Source: JBOCEF01 sp047610385
Lineage (GTDB): Bacteria > Pseudomonadota > Alphaproteobacteria > Rhodobacterales > Rhodobacteraceae
Length of the DNA stretch: 39,238 nt
NCBI GenBank assembly: GCA_047610385.1
Contig: JBLGAC010000038.1
Location: 1-39,238 of the forward strand
Direction: 5' to 3'
Of the stretch, positions 1 through 8,153 are shown one piece after another. Below the pieces are notes generated by a model. It had not been told where the DNA came from and ran no database searches. It saw only the letters and a list, made by a program, of their open reading frames with translations. Every line of letters begins with the position of its first letter. Within the stretch, counting starts at the first letter, position 1. The position numbers were made by a program, and so were the translations under genes.

Positions 1-86
1 GCGCCCCCGGCCCAATTTTTTTACCAGACGCGCCCCCGGCCCAATTTTTTTACCAGACGCGCCCCCGGCCCAATTTTTTACCCGAC
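1..86. repeat. Tandem repeat, three 29/29/28-bp units with T-tracts
   Basis: Three head-to-tail units lie at 1-29, 30-58 and 59-86. Each starts GCGCCCCCGGCCCAA, then a run of 7, 7 or 6 T, then ACCAGAC (ACCCGAC in the third). A fourth partial copy of the GC block begins at 87 and forms the left arm of the hairpin at 87-113. Read on the plus strand, each unit looks like the 3' arm and T-tract of an intrinsic terminator without its 5' arm. The array begins at the first base, so it may continue beyond the window. The units touch with no variable spacers, so this is not CRISPR. Confidence 0.9.
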
Positions 87-113
87 GCGCCCCCGGCGCG
101 GGGCCGGGGGCGC
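87..113. terminator. GC-rich hairpin downstream of tctC
   Basis: Perfect 11-bp inverted repeat: GCGCCCCCGGC at 87-97, a 5-nt loop, and GCCGGGGGCGC at 103-113. It lies 24 nt past the tctC stop on the minus strand. No T-run follows on that strand (the tracts there are A), so it may protect the mRNA 3' end or be a Rho-assisted stop rather than a classical intrinsic terminator. The left-arm sequence recurs in each upstream repeat unit, so alternative pairings are possible. Confidence 0.6.
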
Positions 114-136
114 GGGGCGGACATGGCGTCCGGATC

Positions 137-1123
137 TTACTTCAGGATGCCGATTTCGCGGGAGATCGCGGCGATGCTGGCCACCGACTCTGCCACAAAT
201 GCCTCAAACGCGGCGCCCTGAAGATCCAGCGGCGCAAGCCCGTTGGCGGCCATAGTCGCTTTCCACGCGTCTGAGGCATAGAGCTTGCCGATGGCATCGA
301 CCCAGGACGCATACGCCTCGTCCGTCATGCCCTTGGGGGCATAAAAGCCGCGCCAATTGGCCCCGATCGCGTCCACACCTTGTTCGCGCGCGGTGGGGAT
401 GTCGGCGAATTCGCCGTCCAGACGCTCCGGCGCCAGCACGGCCAGCACGCGGATGTCGCCGCTTTCGACAAAGCCCCTCGCCTCTGACAGATCGCCGGTG
501 AATGCCTGCAAGGACCCGGCCAGCAGCTGGGTCACCGCCTCGCCGCCACCATCAAAGGCGATGTATTTAACCGAACGCACGTCGTCGATCCCGGCCTTTT
601 TCGCCGCAATCAGGACCTTGAGGTGATCCCAGCCGCCAACGGCCGACCCGCCGCCGATGGCGATGGATTTGGGGTCAGATTTCATCTGCGCCAGCAATTC
701 GGGCAGGGTCTGGATCGGGCTGCCTGCGCCAACCGCGATCACGCCATAATCGGCGCCAATGGCCGCCACCCAGCGGACCTGATCCATGGTGTTGCCCGGA
801 TAGGCATTCTGCGCCAAACGCGTGGCGGTCGCGGATGATGCGGCCACGATCAGATCATTGTCATCGCCGCGCTTGTTCACGACGGACGCAAAGGCCACGC
901 CGCCGCCGCCGCCCGCAAGGTTCACGACCTGCATGGTGGACGGGATCAGCCCCTGATCCTGCAAAGATTTGCCGACCTGACGGCAGGTGAAATCCCAGCC
1001 GCCGCCGGGGTTGGCCGGTGCGATGCATTCGGGGTTCTCGGGGGTGAAGGCCTGGGCTGTCAGCGGCGCGGCGATCAGGGCCAGCGCGGTCAGCAGCACG
1101 CGGGGGGCGAAATGCATGGTCAT
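137..1123 (-). CDS. tctC: Tripartite tricarboxylate transporter substrate-binding protein (TctC/Bug family)
   Basis: Periplasmic solute receptor that would deliver a carboxylate to a TctAB membrane complex. The 328-residue product has a Sec signal (hydrophobic core about residues 8-25, ending AQA) and a mature start with the Bug-family pattern PGGGWDFTCRQ, followed by a Gly-rich loop (NLAGGGGGVA) and the domain-1 signature AIGGGSAVGGWDH. The start at 1123 is preferred over the upstream ATG at 1159 because GGAGG sits 7 nt before it and it leads directly into the signal peptide. It diverges from a TctD/TctE-like pair, the usual arrangement for regulated TTT systems. No tctA or tctB is visible; after the stop there is only a hairpin and the repeat array, so this is either an orphan receptor or the permease genes lie beyond the window. 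The substrate is unknown. Confidence 0.9.
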   Translation of the reverse strand: MTMHFAPRVLLTALALIAAPLTAQAFTPENPECIAPANPGGGWDFTCRQVGKSLQDQGLIPSTMQVVNLAGGGGGVAFASVVNKRGDDNDLIVAASSATATRLAQNAYPGNTMDQVRWVAAIGADYGVIAVGAGSPIQTLPELLAQMKSDPKSIAIGGGSAVGGWDHLKVLIAAKKAGIDDVRSVKYIAFDGGGEAVTQLLAGSLQAFTGDLSEARGFVESGDIRVLAVLAPERLDGEFADIPTAREQGVDAIGANWRGFYAPKGMTDEAYASWVDAIGKLYASDAWKATMAANGLAPLDLQGAAFEAFVAESVASIAAISREIGILK

Positions 1124-1300
1124 GAGGTGTCCTCCGGACGTCTTTGTGGTTGGACGCATGATGGCGGACGCTCTCCCTGCGTTCGCTGCGCTGGTTTGGG
1201 TATAGCCGCGCTTCCTGTCGCCAAGCTGTCATCGCGCCGCATTGGCCGCTTTTCGTGGACCGCGCCGCGCGCTAGGCTGAATGCTAGGGGGAGGCGATCC
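1124..1300. promoter_or_regulatory. Divergent intergenic region tctC / tctD
   Basis: 177 nt separate the tctC start from the response-regulator GTG and should hold both promoters and the regulator's binding sites. GGACG recurs three times near 1135-1172. No convincing -35/-10 pair or clean palindrome is visible, so the call rests on gene orientation. Confidence 0.4.
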
Positions 1301-1978
1301 GTGCGCATATTGCTGGCCGAAGATACCGGCGACGTGGCCGAAGCGATTGTCGCCAGCCTTGCGCGCGTGGGGTTCGCCTGCGACGTGGGCACCACCTTGG
1401 CTGAGGCTGAGGCCTGCTTGCAGGTGCAGGTTTATGATGCGGTGATCCTCGACATCAATCTGCCCGATGGCGATGGGCGCGACCTGCTGCGCGCCATGCG
1501 TCGGCGCGGGCTGCGCACGCCAGTGCTGATGCTGACCGCGAGGTTTGAGGTGTCCGCCCGCATCGACGCGCTGAACCAAGGCGCTGATGATTATCTGGTG
1601 AAACCGTTTGATCTGCGCGAGCTTGAGGCCCGGCTCCGCGCCCTGACGCGCCGCGAGGCGGGGCGGCTGGCGACGCAGGTCGAAATCTCCGACCTGGTGT
1701 TTGACCCCTCGGCGCGCACGGTGCAGGTGGCCGGGGATTTCATCGCCATGACCCGGCGCGAAATGACGCTGCTGGATCTGCTGGTCAGCCATCGCGGGCG
1801 GATCATGTCGAAGGAACGCCTGTTTGACGGGCTGTTTTCGTTCGACGATTCCGATGTCGGCATGAACACGGTGGAATTATACGTCGGGCGCCTGCGCAAA
1901 AAGCTGGCCAAAAGCGGTGTGCGCATCGAAACCCATCGCGGGCTCGGCTATCGGCTGGACGCGGCTGATGAGGCCTGA
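1301..1978 (+). CDS. tctD: OmpR-family response regulator, TctD-like
   Basis: DNA-binding response regulator of 225 residues. The receiver domain (about 1-115) has the acidic pair E7/D8, phospho-acceptor D51 in VILDINLPDGDG, T79 in MLTA and K101 in KPFD. A winged-helix effector domain (about 125-225) ends in the typical YVGRLRKKL...RGLGYRL block. The GTG at 1301 is chosen because a GGGGGAGG ribosome-binding site lies just upstream and the receiver fold begins at once; upstream in-frame sequence has no domain. The stop overlaps the kinase start. With the TctE-like kinase it probably activates the divergent tctC in response to a carboxylate, as in Salmonella TctDE; this is inferred from family and position. 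Confidence 0.9.
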   Translation: MRILLAEDTGDVAEAIVASLARVGFACDVGTTLAEAEACLQVQVYDAVILDINLPDGDGRDLLRAMRRRGLRTPVLMLTARFEVSARIDALNQGADDYLVKPFDLRELEARLRALTRREAGRLATQVEISDLVFDPSARTVQVAGDFIAMTRREMTLLDLLVSHRGRIMSKERLFDGLFSFDDSDVGMNTVELYVGRLRKKLAKSGVRIETHRGLGYRLDAADEA

Positions 1979-3335
1979 TCCGCCGCGCGCCACGATGTCG
2001 TTGAAATCGCGGGTGGCGCTGGCGGTGGCCTCGGTGCTGCTGGTCGGGGGCGCGGTGGTGCTGATCGCAGCTTTGGCCTATGGGCGATCCGCGGCGCGAG
2101 AGGCATATGACCGCCTGCTGATCGGGGCGGCGGCGGACATCGCGGCGTCCATATCGGTGCGCGACGGGGCGGCGCTGGTGGACATGCCGGTGTCGGCGTT
2201 CGAATTGCTGGCGCTGGCGCGCGACGACCGGATCATCTATCGCGTGATCGGGCCAAATGGCGCCACGCTGACCGGCGATGATGCCGCCCCGCTGCCCGAT
2301 GGGACCGGCGACACGGTGTTTTATGATGGCAGCTTTGGGGATGAACCGGCGCGCTATGTCTCAGTGGTGCGCCGGTTTGCCGAACGCAGCTTTTCCGGCC
2401 CGGTGCGCGTGGTGGTCGGCCACACCTTGCGCGCGCGCCATGCCCTGGCGCGCGACATTGCGCGTGGGGCCTTGGTGGTGTTGGGCGGCGCGGGGGCGGC
2501 GATGGCGCTGTTCGCATGGTTGGTGATGCGGTCTGCGTTGCTGCCATTGCCGCGGATCGGGGTGGCGCTGACCCGGCGGGATCCAAGCGATCTGACGCCA
2601 CTTGATCTTGCCGCCCCTCAGGAAATTGCCGGGATGCTTGATGCGCTGAACGGCTTTATGGCGCGGCTGGACCGCCAAGTGCAGATGAACCGCGCGATGA
2701 TTGAGGACGCGGCCCACCAACTGCGCACCCCGGTCGCCGCGATCCGCGCGCAGGCCCAATTGGCGGAGGATGAACCCGACCCCGCCCGCCGCGCCCGCAT
2801 TCTGGCACGCGTCCATGACCGCGCAGTGGGGCTGAGCCGTCTTTTGGACCAGATGTTGTCCCAAGCCATGATCATCCACCGCGCCGACGCCGCCCCCCGC
2901 GCGCCCATCGATCTGCGCGACATCGCCATAGAGGTGCTGGAGGACAGCGACCATGACGTGGTGTCGGCGGGCGTGCAGGTGCGGCTTGATCTGCCGCCCG
3001 GCCCGGTGATGGTGCGCGGCGACGCGCTGTCGCTGACTGAGGCTGGCAAAAACCTGCTCGGCAATGCCATCCGCCACGGGCGCGCGCCCGTGCTGCTGGG
3101 GGTGCGCGCGGGACCGTCCCCGGCGCTGTGGATCAGCGATGGCGGGACCGGGCCGTCCGAGGCGCTGCTGGCGCAGGCCGGGCAGCGCTTTGCCTCTGGC
3201 ACGGCGGCGGGGGGCGCGGGGCTGGGCCTTGCCATCGCGCGCGCGGTGGCCGATGGGCATGGCGGCGCGCTGGTGTTCGCGCGCCGCGGCGGACGGTTTG
3301 AGGCGGCGTTGGAATTGCCCGGGGCGGCACCATGA
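1968..3335 (+). CDS. tctE: TctE-like sensor histidine kinase
   Basis: Membrane histidine kinase of 455 residues. One N-terminal TM (about 10-35) and another near 170-195 enclose a periplasmic sensor region of the 2CSK_N type. The dimerisation box AAHQLRTPVAA carries the phospho-acceptor H250 and matches the TctE/QseC subclass. The N-box is NLLGNAIRHG, and the ATP lid GGAGLGLAIARAVADGHGG is near the C-terminus; the D-box is a slightly unusual ISDGGTGP. The start at 1968 overlaps the response-regulator stop, implying translational coupling; ATG at 1995 is an alternative. Its stop overlaps the next start as ATGA, so kinase and binding protein should be made together. Confidence 0.88.
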   Translation: MRPDPPRATMSLKSRVALAVASVLLVGGAVVLIAALAYGRSAAREAYDRLLIGAAADIAASISVRDGAALVDMPVSAFELLALARDDRIIYRVIGPNGATLTGDDAAPLPDGTGDTVFYDGSFGDEPARYVSVVRRFAERSFSGPVRVVVGHTLRARHALARDIARGALVVLGGAGAAMALFAWLVMRSALLPLPRIGVALTRRDPSDLTPLDLAAPQEIAGMLDALNGFMARLDRQVQMNRAMIEDAAHQLRTPVAAIRAQAQLAEDEPDPARRARILARVHDRAVGLSRLLDQMLSQAMIIHRADAAPRAPIDLRDIAIEVLEDSDHDVVSAGVQVRLDLPPGPVMVRGDALSLTEAGKNLLGNAIRHGRAPVLLGVRAGPSPALWISDGGTGPSEALLAQAGQRFASGTAAGGAGLGLAIARAVADGHGGALVFARRGGRFEAALELPGAAP

Positions 3336-4405
3336 TCTGGGCCATGATCCACGCCATGATTTGGGCCCTGTTGATCATGCTGCTGCTGGCCGCCCCGGTG
3401 CGCGCACAGGAACTGACCCGCGTCTTTGGCCCCGCAGATGCGCCCGCGCGCATCGTGCTGCGCAGCACCACTGACCTTGCGGTGATGGCCCCGGTGATTG
3501 CGCGGTTCCTGACCACCCGCCCCGATCTGCGCCTTGACTATGAACAATGGGGATCCAACGACCTGTTCGCCCTTGGCGTTGCTGATTGCGCGGCGGGGCG
3601 GGCGGGGGCGGATCTGCTGATCAGCTCTGCCGTCCATCACATGGTGCGGCTGGTGAATGATGGCTGCGCGGCGGTTCATGTCTCAGCGCACACGCGCGCA
3701 TTGCCGCCCGCGCTGACCTGGCGTGATGAAATCTGGGGCGTGACCACTGAACCCGTGGTCATGGTCTATAACCGCGATCTGGTCCCGGCGTGGGAGGTCC
3801 CGCGGTCCCGCTTTGATCTGCTGGATCTGCTGCGGCCCGAAGAAAGCCGCTATCACGGCCGCGTCGCGACCTATGACATTGAAACCTCGGGGCTGGGATA
3901 CCTGCTGGCCTTTGCAGATTCGCTAGAGGCAACCACCTTCGGCGGCCTGATGGAAAGTTTTGGGCGCAGCGGGGCCGTGGCCACCTGTTGCTCAGCCCAG
4001 ATCATCGATGCGGTGATCAACGGCGAATACCTGATCGCCTATAACGTGCTGGGGTCGTATGCGATGGCGCGCGCCGCGACCGACCCGCGGCTGGGCGTGA
4101 TCGCGCCAAGCGATTACACGCTGGTCCTGTCGCGCGCCGCGATGATCCCCAAAGACGCGGCGGCGCGGGCAGATGCAGGTGCGTTTGTGGATTTTCTGCT
4201 GTCTGACACCGGACAGTTGGCACTGCGTGAGGTGCTGCTGATCCTCAGCCTCGACGCAGGAGATGGTGGGCTGGTGGATCTGCACCAGTCGATCGAAAGC
4301 TTCCGCCGCCCCATCGCGCTGTCCCCGGCGCTGCTGATCGCGCTTGATGCCCATAAGCGCGCGATCTTTCTCCGCCGCTGGCGCGCGGCTTTCCCCGCGC
4401 CGTAG
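3332..4405 (+). CDS. Periplasmic binding protein (iron/phosphoglycerate-type) coupled to the two-component system
   Basis: Exported 357-residue protein: hydrophobic signal about residues 3-23 with cleavage after APVRA. The body resembles the extracellular solute-binding family of AfuA/FbpA and PgtC type (RIVLRSTTDLAVMAPVI, then TTEPVVMVYNRDLVP at the hinge). It carries a CC pair in VATCCSAQIID. It starts inside the kinase stop (ATGA overlap) and no permease or ATPase follows, so it is more likely a ligand-sensing partner of the TctE-like kinase than a transporter subunit. PgtC, which acts with the PgtB kinase, is a precedent. The ligand is unknown. A lone ABC receptor is the alternative. Confidence 0.75.
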   Translation: MIWAMIHAMIWALLIMLLLAAPVRAQELTRVFGPADAPARIVLRSTTDLAVMAPVIARFLTTRPDLRLDYEQWGSNDLFALGVADCAAGRAGADLLISSAVHHMVRLVNDGCAAVHVSAHTRALPPALTWRDEIWGVTTEPVVMVYNRDLVPAWEVPRSRFDLLDLLRPEESRYHGRVATYDIETSGLGYLLAFADSLEATTFGGLMESFGRSGAVATCCSAQIIDAVINGEYLIAYNVLGSYAMARAATDPRLGVIAPSDYTLVLSRAAMIPKDAAARADAGAFVDFLLSDTGQLALREVLLILSLDAGDGGLVDLHQSIESFRRPIALSPALLIALDAHKRAIFLRRWRAAFPAP

Positions 4406-4406
4406 A

Positions 4407-5336
4407 TCAGCGGCCCAAAGCGTCCAGCACCAATTCGCGCAACCGCGCGGTCAGGGGGCTGAGCGGGCGTCCCCGCCGCGTGATCAAATGGTAGGGCGAC
4501 AGCACGATGGTTTCGCGCACGGCCAGCTGGGTCAGCGCGGCGCGGGTGACGCCAAGGCCCAGCAGCTCCGACACCTCGTTGGACATGGGCGCGATGGCGT
4601 CGGTGGAGGTCAGGAACGCGATCATCACCACCAGCGACGTGGTGTTGACGATGTCCACCGGCATGGCGATTTCATTGGCCAGAAACGCTTCCTCCAGCCC
4701 TCGGCGCAACGGGGTGCCGCGGGCCTGCACCACCATGGGAAAGCCCGCGATGTCATGCAGCGACAGCCCCGCGCGCCCGGCCAGCGGATGGGCGGCGCGG
4801 GCCTGAAACGACACGTTCTCCACCCGTCCGCGCAGGATTTCGAACTGGCGGGTGTCGATGCCATGGGGCGGACGGCCGAGCACAAAGTCGAAATCCCCGG
4901 CCAGCAGCCCGTCGATCAGCGTGTCTGAGGGGCCGACATCCACATGGATCTCAGCGCCCGGCGCCTCACGCTTCAGCGCCTGGATTGCCGGGACCGCGAC
5001 GCCGACTGCTGCGCCGGTCACCGCCCCGATGCGCACGGACCCGATCTGCCCGGCCTTGAAGGCGTCGATTTCGCGCATCGCCTCATCAAGGCCTGATACC
5101 AGCCCCGTGGCGCGGCGCGACAGAATCTCGCCCATGGCCGTGATCCGCATGCCTTTGGGGTGGCGGGCGAACAGCGGCGCGCCGACAATCCGCTCCACCT
5201 CCAACAACATGCGCGATGCGGCGGGCTGGGTCATGTTCAGGCGCTGGGCTGCGCCGCCAAGCTGCCCTTCGCCAACGATGGCGAGGATCAGCCGCAGATG
5301 GCGCGGCAGCAGGCGTGAGGCGATGTCATGGCTCAT
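4407..5336 (-). CDS. gbpR: LysR-family regulator, GbpR-like
   Basis: 309-residue LysR-type regulator. The N-terminal helix-turn-helix (about 14-72) contains LGGAAQRLNMTQPAASRMLLE, and the rest is a periplasmic-binding-like effector domain. It is divergent from a chvE-like gene, as gbpR is from chvE in Agrobacterium, where GbpR controls the sugar-binding protein in response to arabinose, galactose or fucose. It most likely controls the plus-strand sugar operon and its own synthesis from the 165-nt intergenic region. It ends 1 nt from the convergent binding-protein gene, with no room for a terminator between them. Confidence 0.85.
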   Translation of the reverse strand: MSHDIASRLLPRHLRLILAIVGEGQLGGAAQRLNMTQPAASRMLLEVERIVGAPLFARHPKGMRITAMGEILSRRATGLVSGLDEAMREIDAFKAGQIGSVRIGAVTGAAVGVAVPAIQALKREAPGAEIHVDVGPSDTLIDGLLAGDFDFVLGRPPHGIDTRQFEILRGRVENVSFQARAAHPLAGRAGLSLHDIAGFPMVVQARGTPLRRGLEEAFLANEIAMPVDIVNTTSLVVMIAFLTSTDAIAPMSNEVSELLGLGVTRAALTQLAVRETIVLSPYHLITRRGRPLSPLTARLRELVLDALGR

Positions 5337-5341
5337 GCACT

Positions 5342-5393
5342 ACATGCCGGTTTTGGTATGGATTTTGTCAAGTTAATCATTTGCACGGCATGT
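5342..5393. promoter_or_regulatory. Inverted repeat in the gbpR-chvE divergent region (candidate LysR site)
   Basis: ACATGCCG at 5342-5349 is inverted as CGGCATGT at 5386-5393, 8-bp perfect arms with 36 nt between them. It lies 5 nt upstream of the lysR start codon. A possible plus-strand promoter (TTGCAC at 5381, TAGCTT at 5405, 18-nt spacer) overlaps the right arm. LysR proteins commonly bind two sites spread over 50-60 bp, so the geometry fits, but assignment is inference. Confidence 0.4.
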
Positions 5394-5501
5394 CGCTGCG
5401 CCGCTAGCTTTGCTGCGGATCATACGGTCCTTGCCGCGGACCGAATGCGGGCGTGCCAAATCGCCTGCCGCGCGGCGCGATATACGTCTTGGGAGGGACA
5501 C

Positions 5502-6563
5502 ATGAAGAAAATTGCAACCCTGCTTGCGGGCATTGCCCTTGGCGCAGGCTTTGCCGCGCCGCTGCTGGCCGATAACGGCCTTGTGGGCATCGCCATGCCG
5601 ACGAAATCCTCAGCACGCTGGATTTCCGATGGCAATTCGATGGTCAAGCAGTTTGAGGCCGCGGGCTATAAGGTCGATCTTCAATACGCCGAAGACGACA
5701 TTCCCAACCAGCTTGCGCAGATTGAAAACATGATCACCAAGGGCGTGAATGTCCTGGTGATTGCGGCGATTGACGGCACCACCTTGTCAAACGCGCTGGA
5801 AAACGCCGCGGCGATGGACATCAAGGTCATCGCCTATGACCGGCTGATCCGTGAAAGTGGCAATGTCGATTATTACGCGACCTTTGATAACTTCAAGGTC
5901 GGCGTGCAGCAGGCCAGTTCGTTGGTTGCGGGCCTGAAGGCGCGCTTCCCCGATGCCAAACCTTGGAATGTGGAGCTGTTTGGCGGATCGCCGGACGATA
6001 ACAACGCGTTCTTTTTCTACAATGGCGGCATGTCGGTCCTGCAACCGATGATCGACAGCGGTGACGTTGTGATCGCGTCTGGCCAGATGGGCATGGACAA
6101 GGTCGGCACCCTGCGTTGGGACGGCGCCGTCGCGCAGGCCCGTATGGATAACCTGCTGTCAGCCAATTACACCGACACGCCGGTGCATGGTGTGCTGTCG
6201 CCCTATGATGGCCTGTCGATCGGCATTCTGTCGTCGCTGAAAGGCGTCGGGTATGGATCGGGCGGCATGAAAATGCCCATCGTATCGGGCCAGGACGCCG
6301 AAGTGCAGTCGGTGAAATCAATCCTTGCCGGGGAACAGTATTCCACCGTTTTCAAGGACACGCGCGAACTGGCGCGGGTCACGGTCGGCATGGTCGATGC
6401 GCTGCTTGCGGGCGGCACGCCTGAGATCAACGACACCACCACCTATGACAACGGCGTCAAAGTGATCCCGTCGTACCTGCTTGAACCCGTCTCGGTGGAC
6501 CTGTCCAACTGGGAAGAGATCCTGCTTGGCTCGGGCTATTACACCAAAGACCAGGTTCAGTGA
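5502..6563 (+). CDS. chvE: ChvE-like periplasmic multiple-sugar-binding protein
   Basis: Periplasmic receptor for monosaccharides such as arabinose, galactose and glucose, serving the GguAB transporter. The 353-residue product has a Sec signal (cleavage near PLLA-DNG) and near-textbook ChvE blocks: GIAMPTKSSARWI, LQYAEDDIPNQLAQIENM, LFGGSPDDNNAFFFYNGG, SGQMGMDKVGTLRWD, VSGQDAEVQSVKSI and KDTRELARVTVGMV. GGGAGG lies 5 nt upstream of ATG 5502, fixing this start over an in-frame ATG at 5328 that lacks a signal peptide. In Agrobacterium ChvE also signals to VirA; no such partner is here. First gene of the sugar operon, followed by a hairpin before the ATPase gene. Confidence 0.95.
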   Translation: MKKIATLLAGIALGAGFAAPLLADNGLVGIAMPTKSSARWISDGNSMVKQFEAAGYKVDLQYAEDDIPNQLAQIENMITKGVNVLVIAAIDGTTLSNALENAAAMDIKVIAYDRLIRESGNVDYYATFDNFKVGVQQASSLVAGLKARFPDAKPWNVELFGGSPDDNNAFFFYNGGMSVLQPMIDSGDVVIASGQMGMDKVGTLRWDGAVAQARMDNLLSANYTDTPVHGVLSPYDGLSIGILSSLKGVGYGSGGMKMPIVSGQDAEVQSVKSILAGEQYSTVFKDTRELARVTVGMVDALLAGGTPEINDTTTYDNGVKVIPSYLLEPVSVDLSNWEEILLGSGYYTKDQVQ

Positions 6564-6579
6564 TCTGAACGGGTTTGCG

Positions 6580-6603
6580 CCCCGCCGGCCTTGGCCGACG
6601 GGG
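6580..6603 (+). terminator. Intercistronic hairpin after chvE
   Basis: CCCCGCCGG (6580-6588) pairs with CCGACGGGG (6595-6603) around a 6-nt loop with one mismatch. No T-run follows. It lies between the binding-protein stop and the ATPase ribosome-binding site, where such stem-loops usually stabilise the upstream message or cause partial termination so that the receptor exceeds the membrane subunits. Confidence 0.5.
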
Positions 6604-6621
6604 TGCCCTTGGGGGAAATCC

Positions 6622-8142
6622 ATGTCTGCAATTCTGGAAATGCGCGGGATTGGCAAAAGCTTTCCCGGCGTGCGGGCGCTTGACGGCGTTACCTTTGAGG
6701 TTGAGCGCGGCCAGATCCACGCGCTGGTCGGTGAAAACGGCGCTGGCAAATCCACGCTGATGAAGGTGCTGAGCGGCGTCTACCCCGCGGGCCACTACGA
6801 AGGTGACATCGTCTTTGAAGGTGCGGTCATGCGTTTTGGCGGCATCGCCGACAGCGAGCGCACCGGCATCATCATCATCCACCAGGAACTGGCGCTGGTG
6901 CCGCTGTTGTCGATTGCTGAGAACCTGTTTCTGGGCAACGAAATCACCCGCCGCGGTATGATCGACTGGCCTGAGACGTATCTGCGCACCGAAAAGCTGC
7001 TGCGCAAAGTCGGGCTGGCGGAGAACGCCGCAACCAAGGTCGACAGCCTTGGCGTCGGCAAGCAGCAATTGGTGGAGATCGCCAAGGCGCTGTCCAAAGA
7101 GGTGAAGCTGCTGATCCTCGATGAACCCACCGCCGCGTTGCAGGAGAACGACAGCGAAAAGCTGCTGGACCTGTTGCTGGAGCTGAAGGCGCAGGGCATC
7201 ACATCAATCATCATATCGCACAAACTGAACGAAATCAGGCGTGTGGCGGACACTGTTACAGTGCTGCGCGATGGGGCCACGGTGTCCACCATTGATTGCC
7301 GCACCACGCCGGTCTCCGAGGAACGCATCGTGCGCGACATGGTCGGGCGCGACATGGCGCACCGCTATCCCGCGCGCACGCCCGACATTGGCGAGACATT
7401 GCTTGAGGTGTCAGGCTGGTCCGTGCGCCACCCGCAGCACGCCGCGCGCGAAGTGATCAAGGATCTGTCGCTGCGCGTCGCAGCGGGTGAGGTGGTCGGC
7501 ATCGCCGGGCTGATGGGGTCAGGGCGCACCGAATTTGCCATGTCGCTGTTTGGCGAAAGCTACGGGCGCAAAACCGGCGGCGACGTGTCCCTGCGCGGCA
7601 GGCCGATTGATTGCAGCACGGTGGCCGCCGCCGTCGCCAGCGGTCTTGCCTATGTCACCGAAGACCGCAAGGAATTGGGCCTGATCCTTGATGAAAACAT
7701 CCTGCGCAACATCACGCTGGCCAACCTGCCGGGCGTGTCCGCGCGCGGTGTGATCAATTCAGCCCAAGAACGTCAGGTGGCTGAGGACTACCGCGACCGC
7801 CTCGGCATCCGCACGCCTTCGGTGTTCCAAAAAGTGATGAACCTGTCGGGCGGCAACCAGCAAAAGGTGGTGCTGGCGAAATGGCTGTTCGCAGCGCCTG
7901 AGGTGCTGATCCTGGATGAGCCAACCCGCGGCATCGATGTGGGCGCCAAGTTTGAGATTTACGGGATCATCAACCAGCTCGCCGCCGACAAAAAGGGCGT
8001 GATCATGATCTCGTCCGAAATGCCGGAGCTGCTGGGCATGTGCGACCGCATCTACGTGATGAAAGAAGGCGCGCTGGTCGGCCAGCTTTCTGCGGCCGAG
8101 GCAAGTCAGGAAAAGATCATGTCCATGATCATCAAAGGCTGA
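6622..8142 (+). CDS. gguA: Sugar ABC transporter ATP-binding protein, GguA/MmsA type
   Basis: Double ATPase of 506 residues (CUT2 family). The first domain has Walker A GENGAGKST (about 38-46), a signature region LGVGKQQLVEIAKAL and Walker B LLILDEPTAAL. The second domain has a degenerate Walker A (GLMGSGRTEF), as is normal for this family, with signature LSGGNQQKVVLAKWL and Walker B VLILDEPTRGID. GGGGGAA precedes the ATG at 6622. It pairs with the downstream permease and the upstream ChvE-like receptor. Length matches the family (about 510). Confidence 0.93.
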   Translation: MSAILEMRGIGKSFPGVRALDGVTFEVERGQIHALVGENGAGKSTLMKVLSGVYPAGHYEGDIVFEGAVMRFGGIADSERTGIIIIHQELALVPLLSIAENLFLGNEITRRGMIDWPETYLRTEKLLRKVGLAENAATKVDSLGVGKQQLVEIAKALSKEVKLLILDEPTAALQENDSEKLLDLLLELKAQGITSIIISHKLNEIRRVADTVTVLRDGATVSTIDCRTTPVSEERIVRDMVGRDMAHRYPARTPDIGETLLEVSGWSVRHPQHAAREVIKDLSLRVAAGEVVGIAGLMGSGRTEFAMSLFGESYGRKTGGDVSLRGRPIDCSTVAAAVASGLAYVTEDRKELGLILDENILRNITLANLPGVSARGVINSAQERQVAEDYRDRLGIRTPSVFQKVMNLSGGNQQKVVLAKWLFAAPEVLILDEPTRGIDVGAKFEIYGIINQLAADKKGVIMISSEMPELLGMCDRIYVMKEGALVGQLSAAEASQEKIMSMIIKG

Positions 8143-8153
8143 GGGAAAATTCG

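Noticed and set aside
1..86. Possible CRISPR array
   Set aside because: Units abut directly with no variable spacers and contain T-runs; it is a simple tandem repeat.
2361..3260. Long minus-strand frame opposite the sensor kinase gene
   Set aside because: Arg/His/Gln/Pro-rich translation with no domain; it mirrors a GC-rich real gene whose H, N and G boxes are clear.
5328..5501. Longer start for the ChvE-like protein at ATG 5328
   Set aside because: It would overlap the divergent regulator start, lacks a ribosome-binding site and would bury the signal peptide; ATG 5502 has GGGAGG.
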